The notes: a model not told the origin generated them from the letters alone. A stretch of DNA of 64,000 nt from Eimeria necatrix (GCF_000499385.1 NW_013651976.1:1-64000), one strand, 5' to 3'; positions 1 through 10,760 are shown, counted from the first letter of the stretch. Program-made: numbers and translations.

Positions 1-347
1 TACCGGCGCTCGATGCGCAGCAGAAAGGCCTGCATTGTGCTGCCGTCTTCTGGCGGGATGAGAGTCCTATCGCCGGGTTCCGTGGTCCCCCCCATAACGG
101 CCTTTAGCGCACTCATAGCCGTATGGAATTGTTCCCACGAGGTAAAGGGCCATTCTGCTGGTGCAGCATTGGGCAGAGGAATCGCTTGTGTGGGCACCTC
201 TTTGTGCCCGTATGGCCGCTCTGCCACGGTGGGCTTAGGAGTCGCGTGGCGATGATGGGCGGGGGTCCCGCTGGGCATTCTGTTGACTGACATAGATAGA
301 GTCTCCTGCGGAGTGGGGCCGATGACGCGTCCGTTGCGGAGCTGCAT
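1..347 (-). CDS. LTR-retrotransposon Gag, N-terminal part (runs off left edge)
   Basis: On the minus strand an ATG at 347-345 opens a frame that stays open to the window edge, giving about 115 residues. The protein starts MQLRNGRVIGPTPQE; a short basic LRNG-type start followed by a Pro-rich stretch is common in Ty3/gypsy Gag proteins. A predicted helix-forming stretch (AEWPFTSWEQFHTAMSALKA) follows. The frame begins about 107 nt inside the LTR at 454-870, downstream of a primer-binding site, exactly where gag should start. No zinc knuckle is visible because the C-terminal part is outside the window. The reading frame is intact here, so the element may be young. Gag identity rests mainly on position relative to LTR and PBS. 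Confidence 0.6.
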   Translation of the reverse strand, partial: MQLRNGRVIGPTPQETLSMSVNRMPSGTPAHHRHATPKPTVAERPYGHKEVPTQAIPLPNAAPAEWPFTSWEQFHTAMSALKAVMGGTTEPGDRTLIPPEDGSTMQAFLLRIERR

Positions 348-436
348 CCCTTACCGAGCAAAGATGCCTAGAGACAGTCTTTCAGACGTCGTATTTCATT
401 TTCCAGGTTCGAAGGAAAAAATATTTCAATAAATTC

Positions 437-451
437 CCGGAACAGCCCCCA
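437..451 (-). other. Putative tRNA primer-binding site of the retrotransposon
   Basis: Read on the minus strand, the LTR end (...GTGCACTACA) is followed by two bases (TT) and then TGGGGGCTGTTCCGG. Its reverse complement ends in CCA, as the 3' end of a charged tRNA would. Placement two bases after a CA-ending LTR is typical of LTR retrotransposons. The matching tRNA was not identified. Confidence 0.55.
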
Positions 452-453
452 AA

Positions 454-870
454 TGTAGTGCACTGCGCCCGCAGCTGCGACTACGTGATCTCAGTCCCTT
501 GGGCAGGGTCTAGAAACTGCTCCCTACGCTAGTCCATTTCCTAGAAACCCTAGAAACTCCAGCTATAGCGATTAAGAATACAAAATCACGAGTTTATCAA
601 ATCTGTCTGTCTGTTTCGCACCCTCCTGGGAGCTCGCCTCTTAGTCCCTAAGGGAGGGAGGCCTGCCCCGGCGCCGGCGCTGTCTCCAGCCCCAGTCTCC
701 ACGCAATTCCACGAATTCACGTGTGCATATAAAATAATAATCACTTTCTCTTACTTTTTGTCTGGTAAGAGGGCCCTGTCTCCCTCCAGTCTTGCGACCC
801 CTCGTAGGTCGCTGGCTAGCTATCCTCTCTAGAGCACTAACCAGCCCCATTGTAGTGTCTGTGCGCTACA
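454..870 (-). mobile_element. 5' LTR of a Ty3/gypsy-like element (417 bp, inverted)
   Basis: This segment is an inverted, diverged copy of the LTR at 1178-1590. Read on the minus strand it starts TGTAGCGCACAGACACTACA and ends GTGCACTACA, with TG...CA termini. Shared internal words include the GGGGCTGG-type block, the TAGCTAGC-rich block and the CTCCTGGGAGC region. It is followed (minus strand) by a primer-binding site and a gag ORF, so it is the 5' LTR of the element leaving the window on the left. Confidence 0.75.
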
Positions 871-1177
871 CCTGAGGAGCAAGCCACATGGGAACCAGCT
901 AACCATCTTACCGGCTGCCCGGCTTTGCTTCGCGCTTGGCGCCGCCGCCAACAAAGACGTCTTCAGGCTCGAAACAACATTGGTCCTTCCGAGACGTAGA
1001 CGTATGGGTCCGTTACATTCCACCGCCTGCAGCAAGGGCACCCTTCAATGAGGAGGTGCAAGGGAGCGATGCGCACCGCGTGCAATCAATGCGTTAGCTT
1101 TAGAAGAGCACAGAGATTGAAAAGGCAAAAATAATGTGTTTCGGGGTAGGTCTCTTCAGTCCGGCAAGAGGGGATGT
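871..1177. other. Spacer between two LTRs, no gene recognised
   Basis: About 300 bp between the inverted 5' LTR and the solo LTR. Short frames exist but none resembles a known retroelement domain clearly. No target-site duplication could be paired across the LTRs. Confidence 0.5.
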
Positions 1178-1590
1178 TGTGGTGCACAGGCACTACAATG
1201 GGGCTTGCTAGTGTCCTAGAGACGATACCTAGCTAGCGACTTACAAGGGGTCCCAACACTGCAGGAGGACAGGACCCTCCTACTAGGATCAAAGTAAGGA
1301 AAACTGTCTATGAATTAATATGCATACGTGAAATGTATGGAAAATGTGTGGAGACTGGGGCTGGCGATAGCGGCGGCACCAGTGCAGGCCTCCTCCCCAT
1401 AGGGCCTAGGAGGCGAGCTCCCCAAGTGGGGCGAATCGAACAAACAGGTTTTGAAAAACTTAAGAATTATTGTATCTCGATGAAATTTAGCTACAGTTTC
1501 CAGGAAATGGGCCTACGCTAGGCTTACTTTGTAGGCCTGCTCGAAGGGCAGGTAGCAGCGTAGTCGCAGCAGTAGGCGCTGTGCACTACA
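1178..1590 (+). mobile_element. Solo LTR (413 bp)
   Basis: The segment begins TGTGGTGCACAGGCACTACA and ends GGCGCTGTGCACTACA. It matches the reverse complement of 454-870 over its length and matches 1591-2045 in two halves. No primer-binding site follows it and no internal region is attached, so it behaves as a solo LTR. Divergence from the 454-870 copy suggests an older insertion. Confidence 0.75.
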
Positions 1591-2045
1591 GAGGAGGCCT
1601 GCACTGGTGCCGGCGATATCGCCAGCCCCAGTCTCCACACATTTTTCACACATTTCACGTATGCATATTAATTCATAGACAATTTGCCTTACTTTTATCC
1701 TAGTAGGAGGGTCCTCTCCTCCTCCAGTGTTGCGACCCCTTGTAGGTCGCTAGCTAGCTATCGTCTCTAGGTCACTAGCAAGCCCCATTGTAGTGCCTGT
1801 GCACTACAGGGGCTGGCGATAGCGCCGGCACCAGTCCAGGCCTCCTCCCCACAGGGCCTAGGAGGCGCGCTCCCAGAGTGGGGCGAATCGAACAACAACA
1901 GATTTTGAAAAACTTAAGAATTACTATATTTCGATAAATAAAAGCTATTGTTTCAAGGAAATGGGCCTACGTTAGGTGCCGTTCGTAGGCCCTGCTCGAG
2001 GGGCAGGTAGCAATGTAGTCGCAGCAATAGGCGCTGTGCACTACA
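1591..2045. mobile_element. Second LTR copy with its 5' half inverted in place
   Basis: Positions 1591-1808 are the reverse complement of the first half of the 1178-1590 LTR, ending CCTGTGCACTACA. Positions 1809-2045 are a direct copy of the second half, starting GGGGCTGGCGATAGCGCC and ending GCTGTGCACTACA. Together they make one LTR length with an internal inversion, joined directly to the preceding solo LTR. Confidence 0.7.
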
Positions 2046-2932
2046 CTATGCACACGTCGACCAGCCACCAATTGATTTTACACGTAAAGACGTTAGTTTC
2101 AAATGGACAGAACTTCACACAGAGGCGGTGCAGCAGCTCAAACAGCGCCTAATCGATTTCACTACATTGCAACTTCCTGACACCTCGAAGCCCTTCGAGT
2201 TATACACGGATGCCTCTGGTTATGCGATCGGAGTGGCTCTAGAACAAGAAAGCAAGCCCAACGGCTTCCTCTGCCAAGTTACGAACCCCACACAACAGAA
2301 ATACTCGATCTGCCATAAGGAACTCTCGGCGTTGGTCACGGCCCTGGACAAGTGGTCTCATTTGCTCTGTGTCGCCAAAGTTACAGCTCATACAGATCAC
2401 CGAGCTCTTACGCATATCCAACGACTCCAAGCATCGAAGCCTCTGCGCGCAGACACCTGCTCGCACGACACACTAACGACACCATTGATGCTTGCAGTAG
2501 AAGAAACGCGCGCGGCTCCTCGCTCTCGTGGTTGGCCTGCTAACTACAGGAAGCTCGCCGGAATTCGATCGCGACAATCTAAACAACGCACCTTGCAATC
2601 ACCACCTTCAACTCTACCGCCTGAGCCCAATACATAGGCGGAACATCCCACACCTGCAACGGAGACACGAGCTGACCCTCCTGAGGCGCCTGAATGGCCG
2701 CAAGCTTACTCGAAGTGTCCTGTTTTCCGCTCCCCCTAAAAAGCCGCTGCGAAACAAGCGGGAGACGCTATTCAGATAAAGTTCCATATTCTTCAATTCG
2801 CCTTTCGCTCGGTGCCGCCTTACCTACACATTTGCATTCATGGACTATGGAGAATTTGCGTCCCACAATTCCCTAAGTTCTTCACACACGCTCTGCATTG
2901 ACATCATGGCCATGTGACAGCCGGTCATCGAG
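2046..2932 (+). pseudogene. Ty3/gypsy pol remnant: RT end, RNase H and integrase zinc-binding start
   Basis: Translation shows the end of a reverse transcriptase (VSFKWTELHTEAVQQL), then a retroelement RNase H domain with acidic residues in YTDASGYAIG, HKELSAL and HTDHRAL. After about 2440 the frame drifts. Near 2690-2790 a second frame shows EWPQAYSKCPVF, and at about 2890-2930 the motif HHGHVTAGHR resembles the N-terminal HHCC finger of integrase, with a stop just before it. The frames are broken and the integrase core is not recognisable, so this is dead. It abuts the LTR end at 2045 directly, with no primer-binding site, so the LTR probably inserted into or recombined with this older element. 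Confidence 0.75.
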
Positions 2933-4315
2933 TACAATTGTATTTGTGGGCTCACCTGGACTTCCCAGCTTTCTTACGTGTTTGGTATTTCTATTTGTGT
3001 GTAGTAGAGTGCATGATTTGTGACAGAGTATGTACTAGCCAGTATTGGGGACTAGCATACGCGCTCTGTTGAAGAGTGGCACATTGGCGTGCTACAAAAT
3101 AAGTTTCCTGGAAAAGAATTTCTAATACCTCTACAGGTTGTGCCAGAATGGCAAATAGGCTGCTCAACTCCTATCAGTTGACTTGTCAAGACAGGAGCTG
3201 CTTTGACTGCAACCAATATTCGCATGGAGATTCGCTGATTGACCTCCTACCATCCTGGTTCACTTAACTTCCCTTCTTTCTTCAATGTAATTCATTGAGT
3301 TTTTACGAAAATTCGAATTTTCAGCTCTCAAACCGTAGAAGTGTGTGTAGAACAAGCATTTTCAACTGTCTCTCATCCTCTAGGCCTAAGTGCAAACCCC
3401 ACTTAACAGTTGAATGCAGAAACGAAACGGTTTTTATATACAGGAACAGCATAAGAGATACCGTCGATGATCCCTTTATGCCATGCCTCCCGGCTATGCC
3501 AGTCGTTGCTACTGTAGTGGTCACTGCTACTCTTTGCCTGTGAGCGGAATGGTAAAACCGGTCTCCTTCTGTTTCGTCTGGTTTTTCTCTCTCTTGAAGT
3601 CGTTTTCCCGTCTCATTCCCCCTATTTCTTCCTCTATTATTTTCTGTTTCTGTTCACATTTGTCTAAGCGTGTCCACTTGTAACTGTGCTTCGCCCAATT
3701 CCATGCAGCAAGTTAAGAGGCCGAGACAGTGTCGATGTTGTCACAACGACCCAAACTGATCTACACAAGGATCGATAGAAGCTGCACGGTGCTGCATCAG
3801 CAAAACAGGTTTAGATGCAAACAATGCAGGTAACAATTGATATATTCTACCAATTTTTGAATAGCTCGTCTACTCTTGCCTTTTTTTCCTTTCAATCATT
3901 GGGCATATACCTGTGACCTCGTTAGTTCCGTAGCTGTCTGCATGAAAACAGTTGCCTTCGTTCCTTTCTTTTCTTTTTTTCTAGTATATTTCTGAGCGCA
4001 GTTTGATTAGCTTCAGGCTCATAGAAGCCTCTGCTTTGGGAACCTTGATGCGCGTTGGTTCTGGGGTGGTCAAGACCGACGCCACGCCGTGATTTGCACT
4101 GCGGTCGACGTATAAGCAACAAAAGTTGCGGTTTTATGCCTTTCACGACGTTGCTGAGCTCTTACAGAACTCCCTGTCGGTGGAAATATCTGCTCTCTTT
4201 CTGAAAGAAGGCAGGCATATGTTCGTGGGCTTCGCCGTAAACCGTCACAGACAGATTTCTTCGCCACTCCTCAGCAGTGATAGGCCCATATTGCATATAT
4301 TTTGATAAACTCTCA
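2933..4315. other. Intergenic region, pyrimidine-rich patches
   Basis: About 1.4 kb with no supported gene. Positions 3560-3670 and 3860-4000 are T/C-rich on the plus strand. The first few hundred bases may hold further decayed integrase, but no motif can be read. Confidence 0.5.
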
Positions 4316-5875
4316 ATGGTGGCTACAGGTACTGCTCACAAAGAGCAGCGACAGCTGCGGGGTGACGCGCAGGACTATCAAGTTCTAGGTGACGATAAGA
4401 CTACAGTGTTTTCTCTTCCACATCTCAATGAAGCACATGGGCCTCTTTGGTTCACATCAGGTAATCCACGGCGCCGCTTCCAAGATCGGCACAGGAGCTC
4501 ATTGCCGCGGTTTCTAGTTGCTGCGGCTTTAATCCTGTCCATTTTGGTCATTGGGGTCATCTGCAAAGCTGCCCGAGAGGTTCCGCAGCGGCAACCAGGA
4601 TCAACACATCGCCGCCTGGCCTCTGACTGGAGACCAGACGAAAGTGCTGAACTATGCCAGATAGCGGAGCACTGCCTGGAGCTGGAAGCAGACATGGGTA
4701 TCGCTCAGCCAGCGGCACAGGCTACTGCTGGCGGAGGGCCTCTACAGAAGATAGAAAAGCTGGTGGCCATGTTGCAGGAAGCGGCAGAGGCCCACGAGCA
4801 GCAACGTACGGAAGGAAAAAAGTGCGTAGAGGAGCCCGAAGGTGTGATGGATCCCTCTTCTCAGGGCGCGGCCAATCCAGCGCTTACCAGCCTAGGTCCT
4901 CATCTGCACCAACTTGACGGCGACTCTTCAGCAGGGCCCGCTCTTATCCCGGCGCCCCCAGCAATATCTTCTGCAGGAGGAAATGCCTCTGAGCGGAGTT
5001 ATGTAACGTATCATAGCCATGGGGTGCTGGGCGTGGTTTCACCGCTCTCAGCTATCCAAGTTGAGGGAGCGTGCTCACATAGTGCTCTGCAGGGACCTCC
5101 TAGGGCATCTCCAAAAGTGCATCCCTGTGCCGGTCATCCTTTTGTGCGTTTGCCGTCTGTGGAGTTTGGTGTCAAGCCACGACACTTGGTGCCACAGCGT
5201 TTTTTCCTGCACAGTCGCACCAATCTATCGCCCTTCCCCTATATGAGGACTTTGCGGCAGCTACTGATCCGAAAGTCGCTTGATCAAGCGGGAGCTGAAG
5301 CTCTTATGGACGCGTTGGAAAAGTTGGTAGATATTATATGGACCCAGGCGCAGGGCAGGACCCAGCAGAGGCGACCAGCTGTGGCCGTGTCCTTGCTGGG
5401 AAAGGACTTTATCGCCATGGATTTCATCGTTTCTGCCATACAGTTGTTTAGAGAAGCCATGGAGCTGAACTCATGGTGGGGAAAGTTCATTTCTGGCTTC
5501 CGAACGAATTATTACTTTCATGGGGCGGGCTCTGTCCGCCCCCGCGTCCGTAACCACAACACACAATTAGTGAACCGGCTGCTTAGCGCGATGCGTATAT
5601 ATAAACAAGGACTTCGCCCGTCATTAGATGAAGTAATCGCGTTGAAGCGTATGCTTTTTTGTTCACCCTCGGCCCCCAAGCCATTCACAGAACACTACTA
5701 CGACGCCTGGAGACATGATGACGACCTTTTCGTAAAGGAGCAGCTGAAGAGGCAACATCTACAGAGTGTAGAAACTCATGCACTGTTGGAGGGATCAAAT
5801 TCTCCTGGGGAAGACATTGATAGCCAAGCAGATAGTAGCACGCATGCACAGGGAGACGGACACATGCAAACATAG
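4316..5875 (+). CDS. Membrane protein of a coccidian-type paralogous family (copy 1)
   Basis: Single-exon frame of 519 residues. The ATG at 4316 is chosen because the paralogue at 7997-9442 begins at the equivalent Met (MVATGTAHKEQRQ against MVASTAAHEEQRQ) and upstream sequence is not conserved. A hydrophobic segment (FLVAAALILSILVIGVI, about residues 66-82) follows a 60-residue basic N-terminus, which suggests a signal anchor. Residues about 95-170 are nearly identical to the paralogue, 170-270 are divergent, and about 274-465 are again conserved (HPFVRLPSV, RKSLD, FRTNYYF, IYKQG, LFCSP.APKPF). A 50-residue C-terminal tail is absent from the paralogue. No catalytic motif is recognised and the function is unknown. 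It lacks the CAG-type amino-acid runs that mark the housekeeping genes here. Confidence 0.8.
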   Translation: MVATGTAHKEQRQLRGDAQDYQVLGDDKTTVFSLPHLNEAHGPLWFTSGNPRRRFQDRHRSSLPRFLVAAALILSILVIGVICKAAREVPQRQPGSTHRRLASDWRPDESAELCQIAEHCLELEADMGIAQPAAQATAGGGPLQKIEKLVAMLQEAAEAHEQQRTEGKKCVEEPEGVMDPSSQGAANPALTSLGPHLHQLDGDSSAGPALIPAPPAISSAGGNASERSYVTYHSHGVLGVVSPLSAIQVEGACSHSALQGPPRASPKVHPCAGHPFVRLPSVEFGVKPRHLVPQRFFLHSRTNLSPFPYMRTLRQLLIRKSLDQAGAEALMDALEKLVDIIWTQAQGRTQQRRPAVAVSLLGKDFIAMDFIVSAIQLFREAMELNSWWGKFISGFRTNYYFHGAGSVRPRVRNHNTQLVNRLLSAMRIYKQGLRPSLDEVIALKRMLFCSPSAPKPFTEHYYDAWRHDDDLFVKEQLKRQHLQSVETHALLEGSNSPGEDIDSQADSSTHAQGDGHMQT

Positions 5876-7996
5876 CAACACACGGAGAAGTATGGAGAAA
5901 AAGAGAGGCACTCAAGGACACTAAAGAATGCATAACAATGTACGGAGACAAAACGAGCAAAATAGGGACGAGCCTAGGCAGGGTAGGGTTCAAAGAGAGA
6001 CGAAGATTAAAAAATAGTGACACGTGTGGGAAAGTACACATGCAGGCAGAGAGGGCCGATGTGGGAATGAAGCACGAAAGTAAAACAGAAGAGTTATGAC
6101 AAAAGGGAGAAAACGGAGGCAGGCATTAACGGTGGCAGACAGGGAGAGGAGCAGGTTTAGACGAAAAGAAGAAGACACATAACGCAAGACAAACAGAGGA
6201 CGTTTGCGTGAGTTTGTGCAAGTTATCTGTCTCGATGTTCACCAAACAAAACTCCGTTAAACAAAAGCTCTGAAATTCAGACTTTACAATTTGTGTGGGA
6301 TGCCGTCGCTTTTGCTTGTAGCTTCTGAGCTGACGAACTGATGGCCAAGGTTTGCATGGCGTGCTTTCAACAGGTGCTGACACTGCAGCGTGTAGCGTCG
6401 TTTTTCGCATTTGTCATAGTCTGCTTTCCCCATTTATTCGTTGATTGCATTATTGTCTGTGGCTTTTTTTACTTGCTGTCTCTAATTCCCTGAATTGATC
6501 GATTTATGTCTTCACTGACTTTGTTTATTTCTATATCTAGGGGAGAGGGGTAGTGTGTCCTTTCTGGTTCACATACTTCCATTTCTCATTTTTGATTTTG
6601 CCCCGACTGTTTGGTTTTGCTTTATTTTCTGTGCTTGTGTTTCCACCTACTTTTGGATTCGCGTGCCTCGGTGGGAAGGAATGTGTTTTAAGTTGTCGTT
6701 TGCTTACCTGTTCAGCTTTCCGCATTGAAGTTTTCTGCTCATTCCTTCTGCTTTATGCCTTTCAATTTGTGTGCTCCCATTTGTGCTATCTCTGCTGCAT
6801 AAGCCTTCAGTGCGTATATCCACACACTTCATCTGTTTTTTCGTGACTTCTCCCTCACATGAGAACATAAAATGTGACAAGCTTTCTGTTGGTGCATTTC
6901 CTCCTGTTGCTGCAGCAATTGCTGTTACCAGCAATTGCTGTTGTTGTTGCTGACACCCACTGCGCCCTTTGTAATTGCAACGGCACGAAAACCGTTATTT
7001 TGGCCCATCAAATTAATTTGCTTCTTACGAGTTGAGGGAACGAATGCACGTTTTGAGTACCTCTTCCTGTCCCTCATGCAGCAAAGCAGTAAATAGTGCA
7101 CCTTTAGCTGGTCCGGCCGCTGTTTCGGTTTTTGTTGCAATTACCTCTCGCTTGTGTTGATGCGGTTGGGGTTTCGACATATTGCGCAGAATTGTTGCCT
7201 ATAGGACAAAAGGCGGAACGTTTTTTGCCTTGCTTAATTACTTTATCCATATGCCTTTGAGAAGGATCCAATTTTCCGCCTGAACAGGGCCCTTCTCTGT
7301 TGTCAACCCTCATGTAACTCTTAGAGGAAGTGAAGGTAGGCGTATATCCGTGTATTTTGGTGCAGGGCCCGAACCAACAGTAAGAGTACGCACCTCTAGA
7401 TGAAACACATGCAGCAACTAGCCAAAGTGGAGCGTGCTCGTGAGAAACACTATTTGTCCCGGAGAACGTCCATGCGCACGCGGCAGAGGATTGCAAAGTT
7501 CGTGCGGCGACCTCCTATGAGAATGAGTAGGTATGACTAGCTACTCGCGAACTGGCGTGCTCTTTCGGGCTCCCGAGTGTACAGAGTAGCAGAGCGCAAG
7601 CTCAGGAGGCCAAATACAGGCGTTTACCGTGGATGAGCAGTGAAAATAACCAGGCAGCTGCGTCTGTACGGCACCCCTGATAGCATCATTCACATGAGGG
7701 AAGGCTTCCGCCCGTTCCTATTCTTCAATGCCTGTTCTTCTTTCAGTCTGTCTATCTTTAGCCTTCCCTGTCTAGAATTATCTCTGTTTTTCAACTTTTA
7801 TTTCCATACACCATCATGCATTTTTTCTCGTCGTTGCGTGCATCTGGTTGTATCTACATCTGGCTGTGCGTTCATGCTTGTCTCTGTTCATCTCTCGTTG
7901 CGCATTTGTATCTCTATGTTTGTAAGTCTCCGTTCTTTACGAGAAAAAATGTTTTCCTTGCACTGCATGTGTGTGTCTGGCTAATGAATGCGGCCC
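5876..7996. other. 2.1-kb spacer between the two convergent paralogues
   Basis: The first 300 bp after the copy-1 stop are A/G-rich on the plus strand. The 350 bp before the copy-2 stop are T/C-rich on the plus strand, so both genes have purine-rich sense-strand 3' flanks. Between them no conserved frame is seen. A short repeat of AGCAATTGCTGTT occurs near 6914-6940. Confidence 0.5.
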
Positions 7997-9442
7997 TCAC
8001 TGCCCTTCCAGAAAAGCTTGGTCATCACTTCTCCAAGGATTGTATGGGCTGTCCGTGAATGGCTTGGGGGCTAAAGGGGAACAAAACAGCAATCGCTTTA
8101 TCTCGATGACTTCAGGTAAAGGTGGGCGATTTCCTTGCTTATAGATGTCGATCACTCTAAGCAGCCGGTTCGCTAGCTGTGTGTTGAAGTTATTGAGCCG
8201 GGGGCGGAGAAGGCCAGATCCCTTGAAACTGTAATTTGTCCTGAAGGCACGAATAAATTTGTCCCACCACATATGCAGGCGCATCTCATCTCTGAATAGC
8301 TGTATGGCGCACACAATGAAATCCAGCGCCAGGAAGTCCCGCCCCAGTGCGGACACAGCCAAAGCTGGTCGGTTCTGCCGGGCCCTGCAGCTCGTCTGGG
8401 TCCACGCAACATCTACTAGACTCTCTATCGCATCCATAGTGGAATCTGCAGCTCCTTTGTCAAGCGATTTTCGCAAAAACAGCTCTCTCAAAGCGCTGAA
8501 GTAGCCAAAGGCGGATACATTGGTGCGCTGGTGCAGGAAAAGCCGAGAGGGTCGAAGCTTTCGCGGCGACACTCCAGTATCCACAGACGGCAAACGCACA
8601 AAAGGATGCAGAGGCACGCGCCATGCTTCTAAAAGGGCCATATTCAAGTAAAGGAACTGCTGTGTACCCACAGATGGGCCGGTTAGCGAACTATCTGCCC
8701 TCGGTTCCATGCCCATCGCTGGAATCGGTGTGGCCGTGTGTATAAATTCGCTGTGTTCGCGCTGTAGAGAACCTTTTACAGACTCACTTCCCTCTGCACG
8801 CGTCAGTGAATAAGGGAAACTCGAACTCTGGCCCTCATTGGTTTCGGATAGATTTGCAAAATGTCTGTCAAGCGCTGAATTGGCAGAGTCCTCAGAAGAG
8901 GAATACATAATAACTTGGGGCCCGCTTAGGCCCCTTCTTGCTTCCGTCCGTTGCTGCTCGTGAGCCTCTGCCGCTTCCTGCAACATGGCCACCAGGTGTT
9001 GTATGTTCGATGCAGGCCCTACGCCAGCAGTAGCTTGTGCCGGTGGCTGAGAGATACCCATGTCTGCTTCCAGCTCCAGGCAGTGCTCCGCTATCCGGCA
9101 TACTTCAGCACTTTCGTCTGGTTGCCAACCATAGGCCAGACGGCGATGTGTTGATCCTGGCTGCCGCTGCGGAACCTCTCGGGCAGCTTTGCAGATGACT
9201 CCAATGACCAAAATAGACAGGATTAAAGCCGCAGCAACTAGAAACCGCGGCAAGGAGTTTCTGTGCCGATCTTGGAAGCGGCTCCGTGGATTACCTGAGG
9301 TGAACCGAAGCGGCCCATGTGTTTTGCCAAGATGCGGAAGAGAATACAGTGTCGTCTTATCTGCGTCAACTGGAACTCGGTAGTCCTGGGCATCACCCCA
9401 CTGCTGTCGCTGCTCCTCGTGAGCAGCAGTTGAAGCCACCAT
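7997..9442 (-). CDS. Membrane protein of a coccidian-type paralogous family (copy 2)
   Basis: Single-exon frame of 481 residues, start ATG at 9442-9440, stop TGA at 7999-7997. It is an inverted paralogue of the gene at 4316-5875. The same signal-anchor-like segment follows a basic stretch, then a conserved Cys-containing helical stretch (HCLELEADMGI), a divergent middle, and a conserved C-terminal domain (HPFVRLPSV, FLHQRTN, RKSLDKG, WWDKFIRAFRTNYSF, PLAPKPF). It ends soon after that domain with EGQ, so it lacks the long tail of copy 1. Function is unknown; topology suggests a secretory-pathway or surface membrane protein, which is inference. Confidence 0.8.
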   Translation of the reverse strand: MVASTAAHEEQRQQWGDAQDYRVPVDADKTTLYSLPHLGKTHGPLRFTSGNPRSRFQDRHRNSLPRFLVAAALILSILVIGVICKAAREVPQRQPGSTHRRLAYGWQPDESAEVCRIAEHCLELEADMGISQPPAQATAGVGPASNIQHLVAMLQEAAEAHEQQRTEARRGLSGPQVIMYSSSEDSANSALDRHFANLSETNEGQSSSFPYSLTRAEGSESVKGSLQREHSEFIHTATPIPAMGMEPRADSSLTGPSVGTQQFLYLNMALLEAWRVPLHPFVRLPSVDTGVSPRKLRPSRLFLHQRTNVSAFGYFSALRELFLRKSLDKGAADSTMDAIESLVDVAWTQTSCRARQNRPALAVSALGRDFLALDFIVCAIQLFRDEMRLHMWWDKFIRAFRTNYSFKGSGLLRPRLNNFNTQLANRLLRVIDIYKQGNRPPLPEVIEIKRLLFCSPLAPKPFTDSPYNPWRSDDQAFLEGQ

Positions 9443-10707
9443 TGGAGCTTTAGAAAGCTAAATAAAAAGACTTCAGCAGCGGTGAGGGAAGAACAGTAAG
9501 TCTGTCTGTAACTGCGCACGGTGCAGCCCGAGAACAGACACTTGTTCACTTCGAAAAAAAACGGCAGGGTTTCCGTAAACAATGAGGGCCCCGTGAGTCC
9601 AGAAGGGTCATGAACAGCATCAAAATGTAACTTATCGGGTATGTGTCGATCGCATGGCAACTCAGCGCTCGGCGCCGGTCTTGACCACGCCAGATGGGCG
9701 GAGGCGCATCAACGATGTCATCAGGACGACAAATAGGAAACCCCCACTGCAATGAACTTGCAGATACCCAGAATTTACTGGAGAATCTGCTAAAAAATAA
9801 AAGCGATACACAAAGAGACAGTTAAGTGTATGTTTATGCAGACCGTTCAGCTACATTGAGGTAGCATCGCCATAGTGGGTGCTCCCAGAGCCCGAGAGCA
9901 CAAAAAGGGACGAAATGAGACATGAGCGATACCAGCTGATATTTGCATTGTATGCCAAGTTAAGTGAAGGCGCCAGCATCTCATTGAGCCTCTTCCGGCC
10001 CGCTGTCGAAAGAGATCGTGGACACCGGACAGAGAAGGCTCCGCTGATTTCGAACCAGTGTCCGAGTTTTGCCCCTCTACATGGTGCTTGTGGCTGGATC
10101 ACGTGAGACTCAGTTCCAAAACGGACAAAATAAGACACGTTTCATCCAAAATAAAGAAAAATCGGAGAAAGGCATGAATTTAAAGCGACGACAAGACATA
10201 AGAAACGCGCTGGAAAAACGAGACGAAGCAGGAGATAAAGTGTAGGCTTCTGCAGCGCTCATGAACACAAAAGCGCACTCATTGCTTGAGCAACTATAAA
10301 ACAAAATAAAAGGGATCGCCCGTGATTATGTTTAGAATATTTTTCGGCACAGAGAATTCGGTGCCTACATCCAGTTTCTAAATAACAGATCTTGGTGTAG
10401 TGAACAGGGCTCCTGGTGCTACTGCGTAACTTCTTTGGGCGAGGTGCACCTCTAATGAATTCTCTATGTTCGGCACATATATCATGAAATAGCATCAAAT
10501 AATAAATAACCAGCCATCTTTCAAGTCTGTCAATCGCATAATCCGAAAATCACAATTCTGGATCAGTGCCTCGTCGCATTGCCGGCGTCTCCGCCATCGC
10601 CGAATTTGGGATATCAGCGAACACTCCCAGTCTGCACATACTATCTCGCGTATAAATTGCCTTGTGCCTTCATTACTGGGAATAAGCTATCTGTGTTCTT
10701 TGGGGGT
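9443..10707. other. Gene-poor region
   Basis: No supported gene in about 1.26 kb. Short frames exist near 9546-9752 (minus) and 9851-10138 (minus), without recognisable domains. Confidence 0.45.
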
Positions 10708-10760
10708 GCTAACCTCTAGAGGTCACCAGCAAGATCCGTTTGTAGTGCCTGCGCGCTACG
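10708..10760 (-). mobile_element. LTR terminal fragment
   Basis: The words CTCTAGAGGTCACCAGCAAG and TTGTAGTGCCTGCGCGCTAC closely match the stretch at about 1763-1808 (the inverted LTR 5' end). Only about 50 bp is recognisable, so it is a decayed remnant of the same LTR family. Confidence 0.55.

Noticed and set aside
9546..9752. Minus-strand frame with WGFPICRPDDIVDAPPP as a gene or pol fragment
   Set aside because: Too short, with no catalytic motif and no neighbouring retroelement domain.
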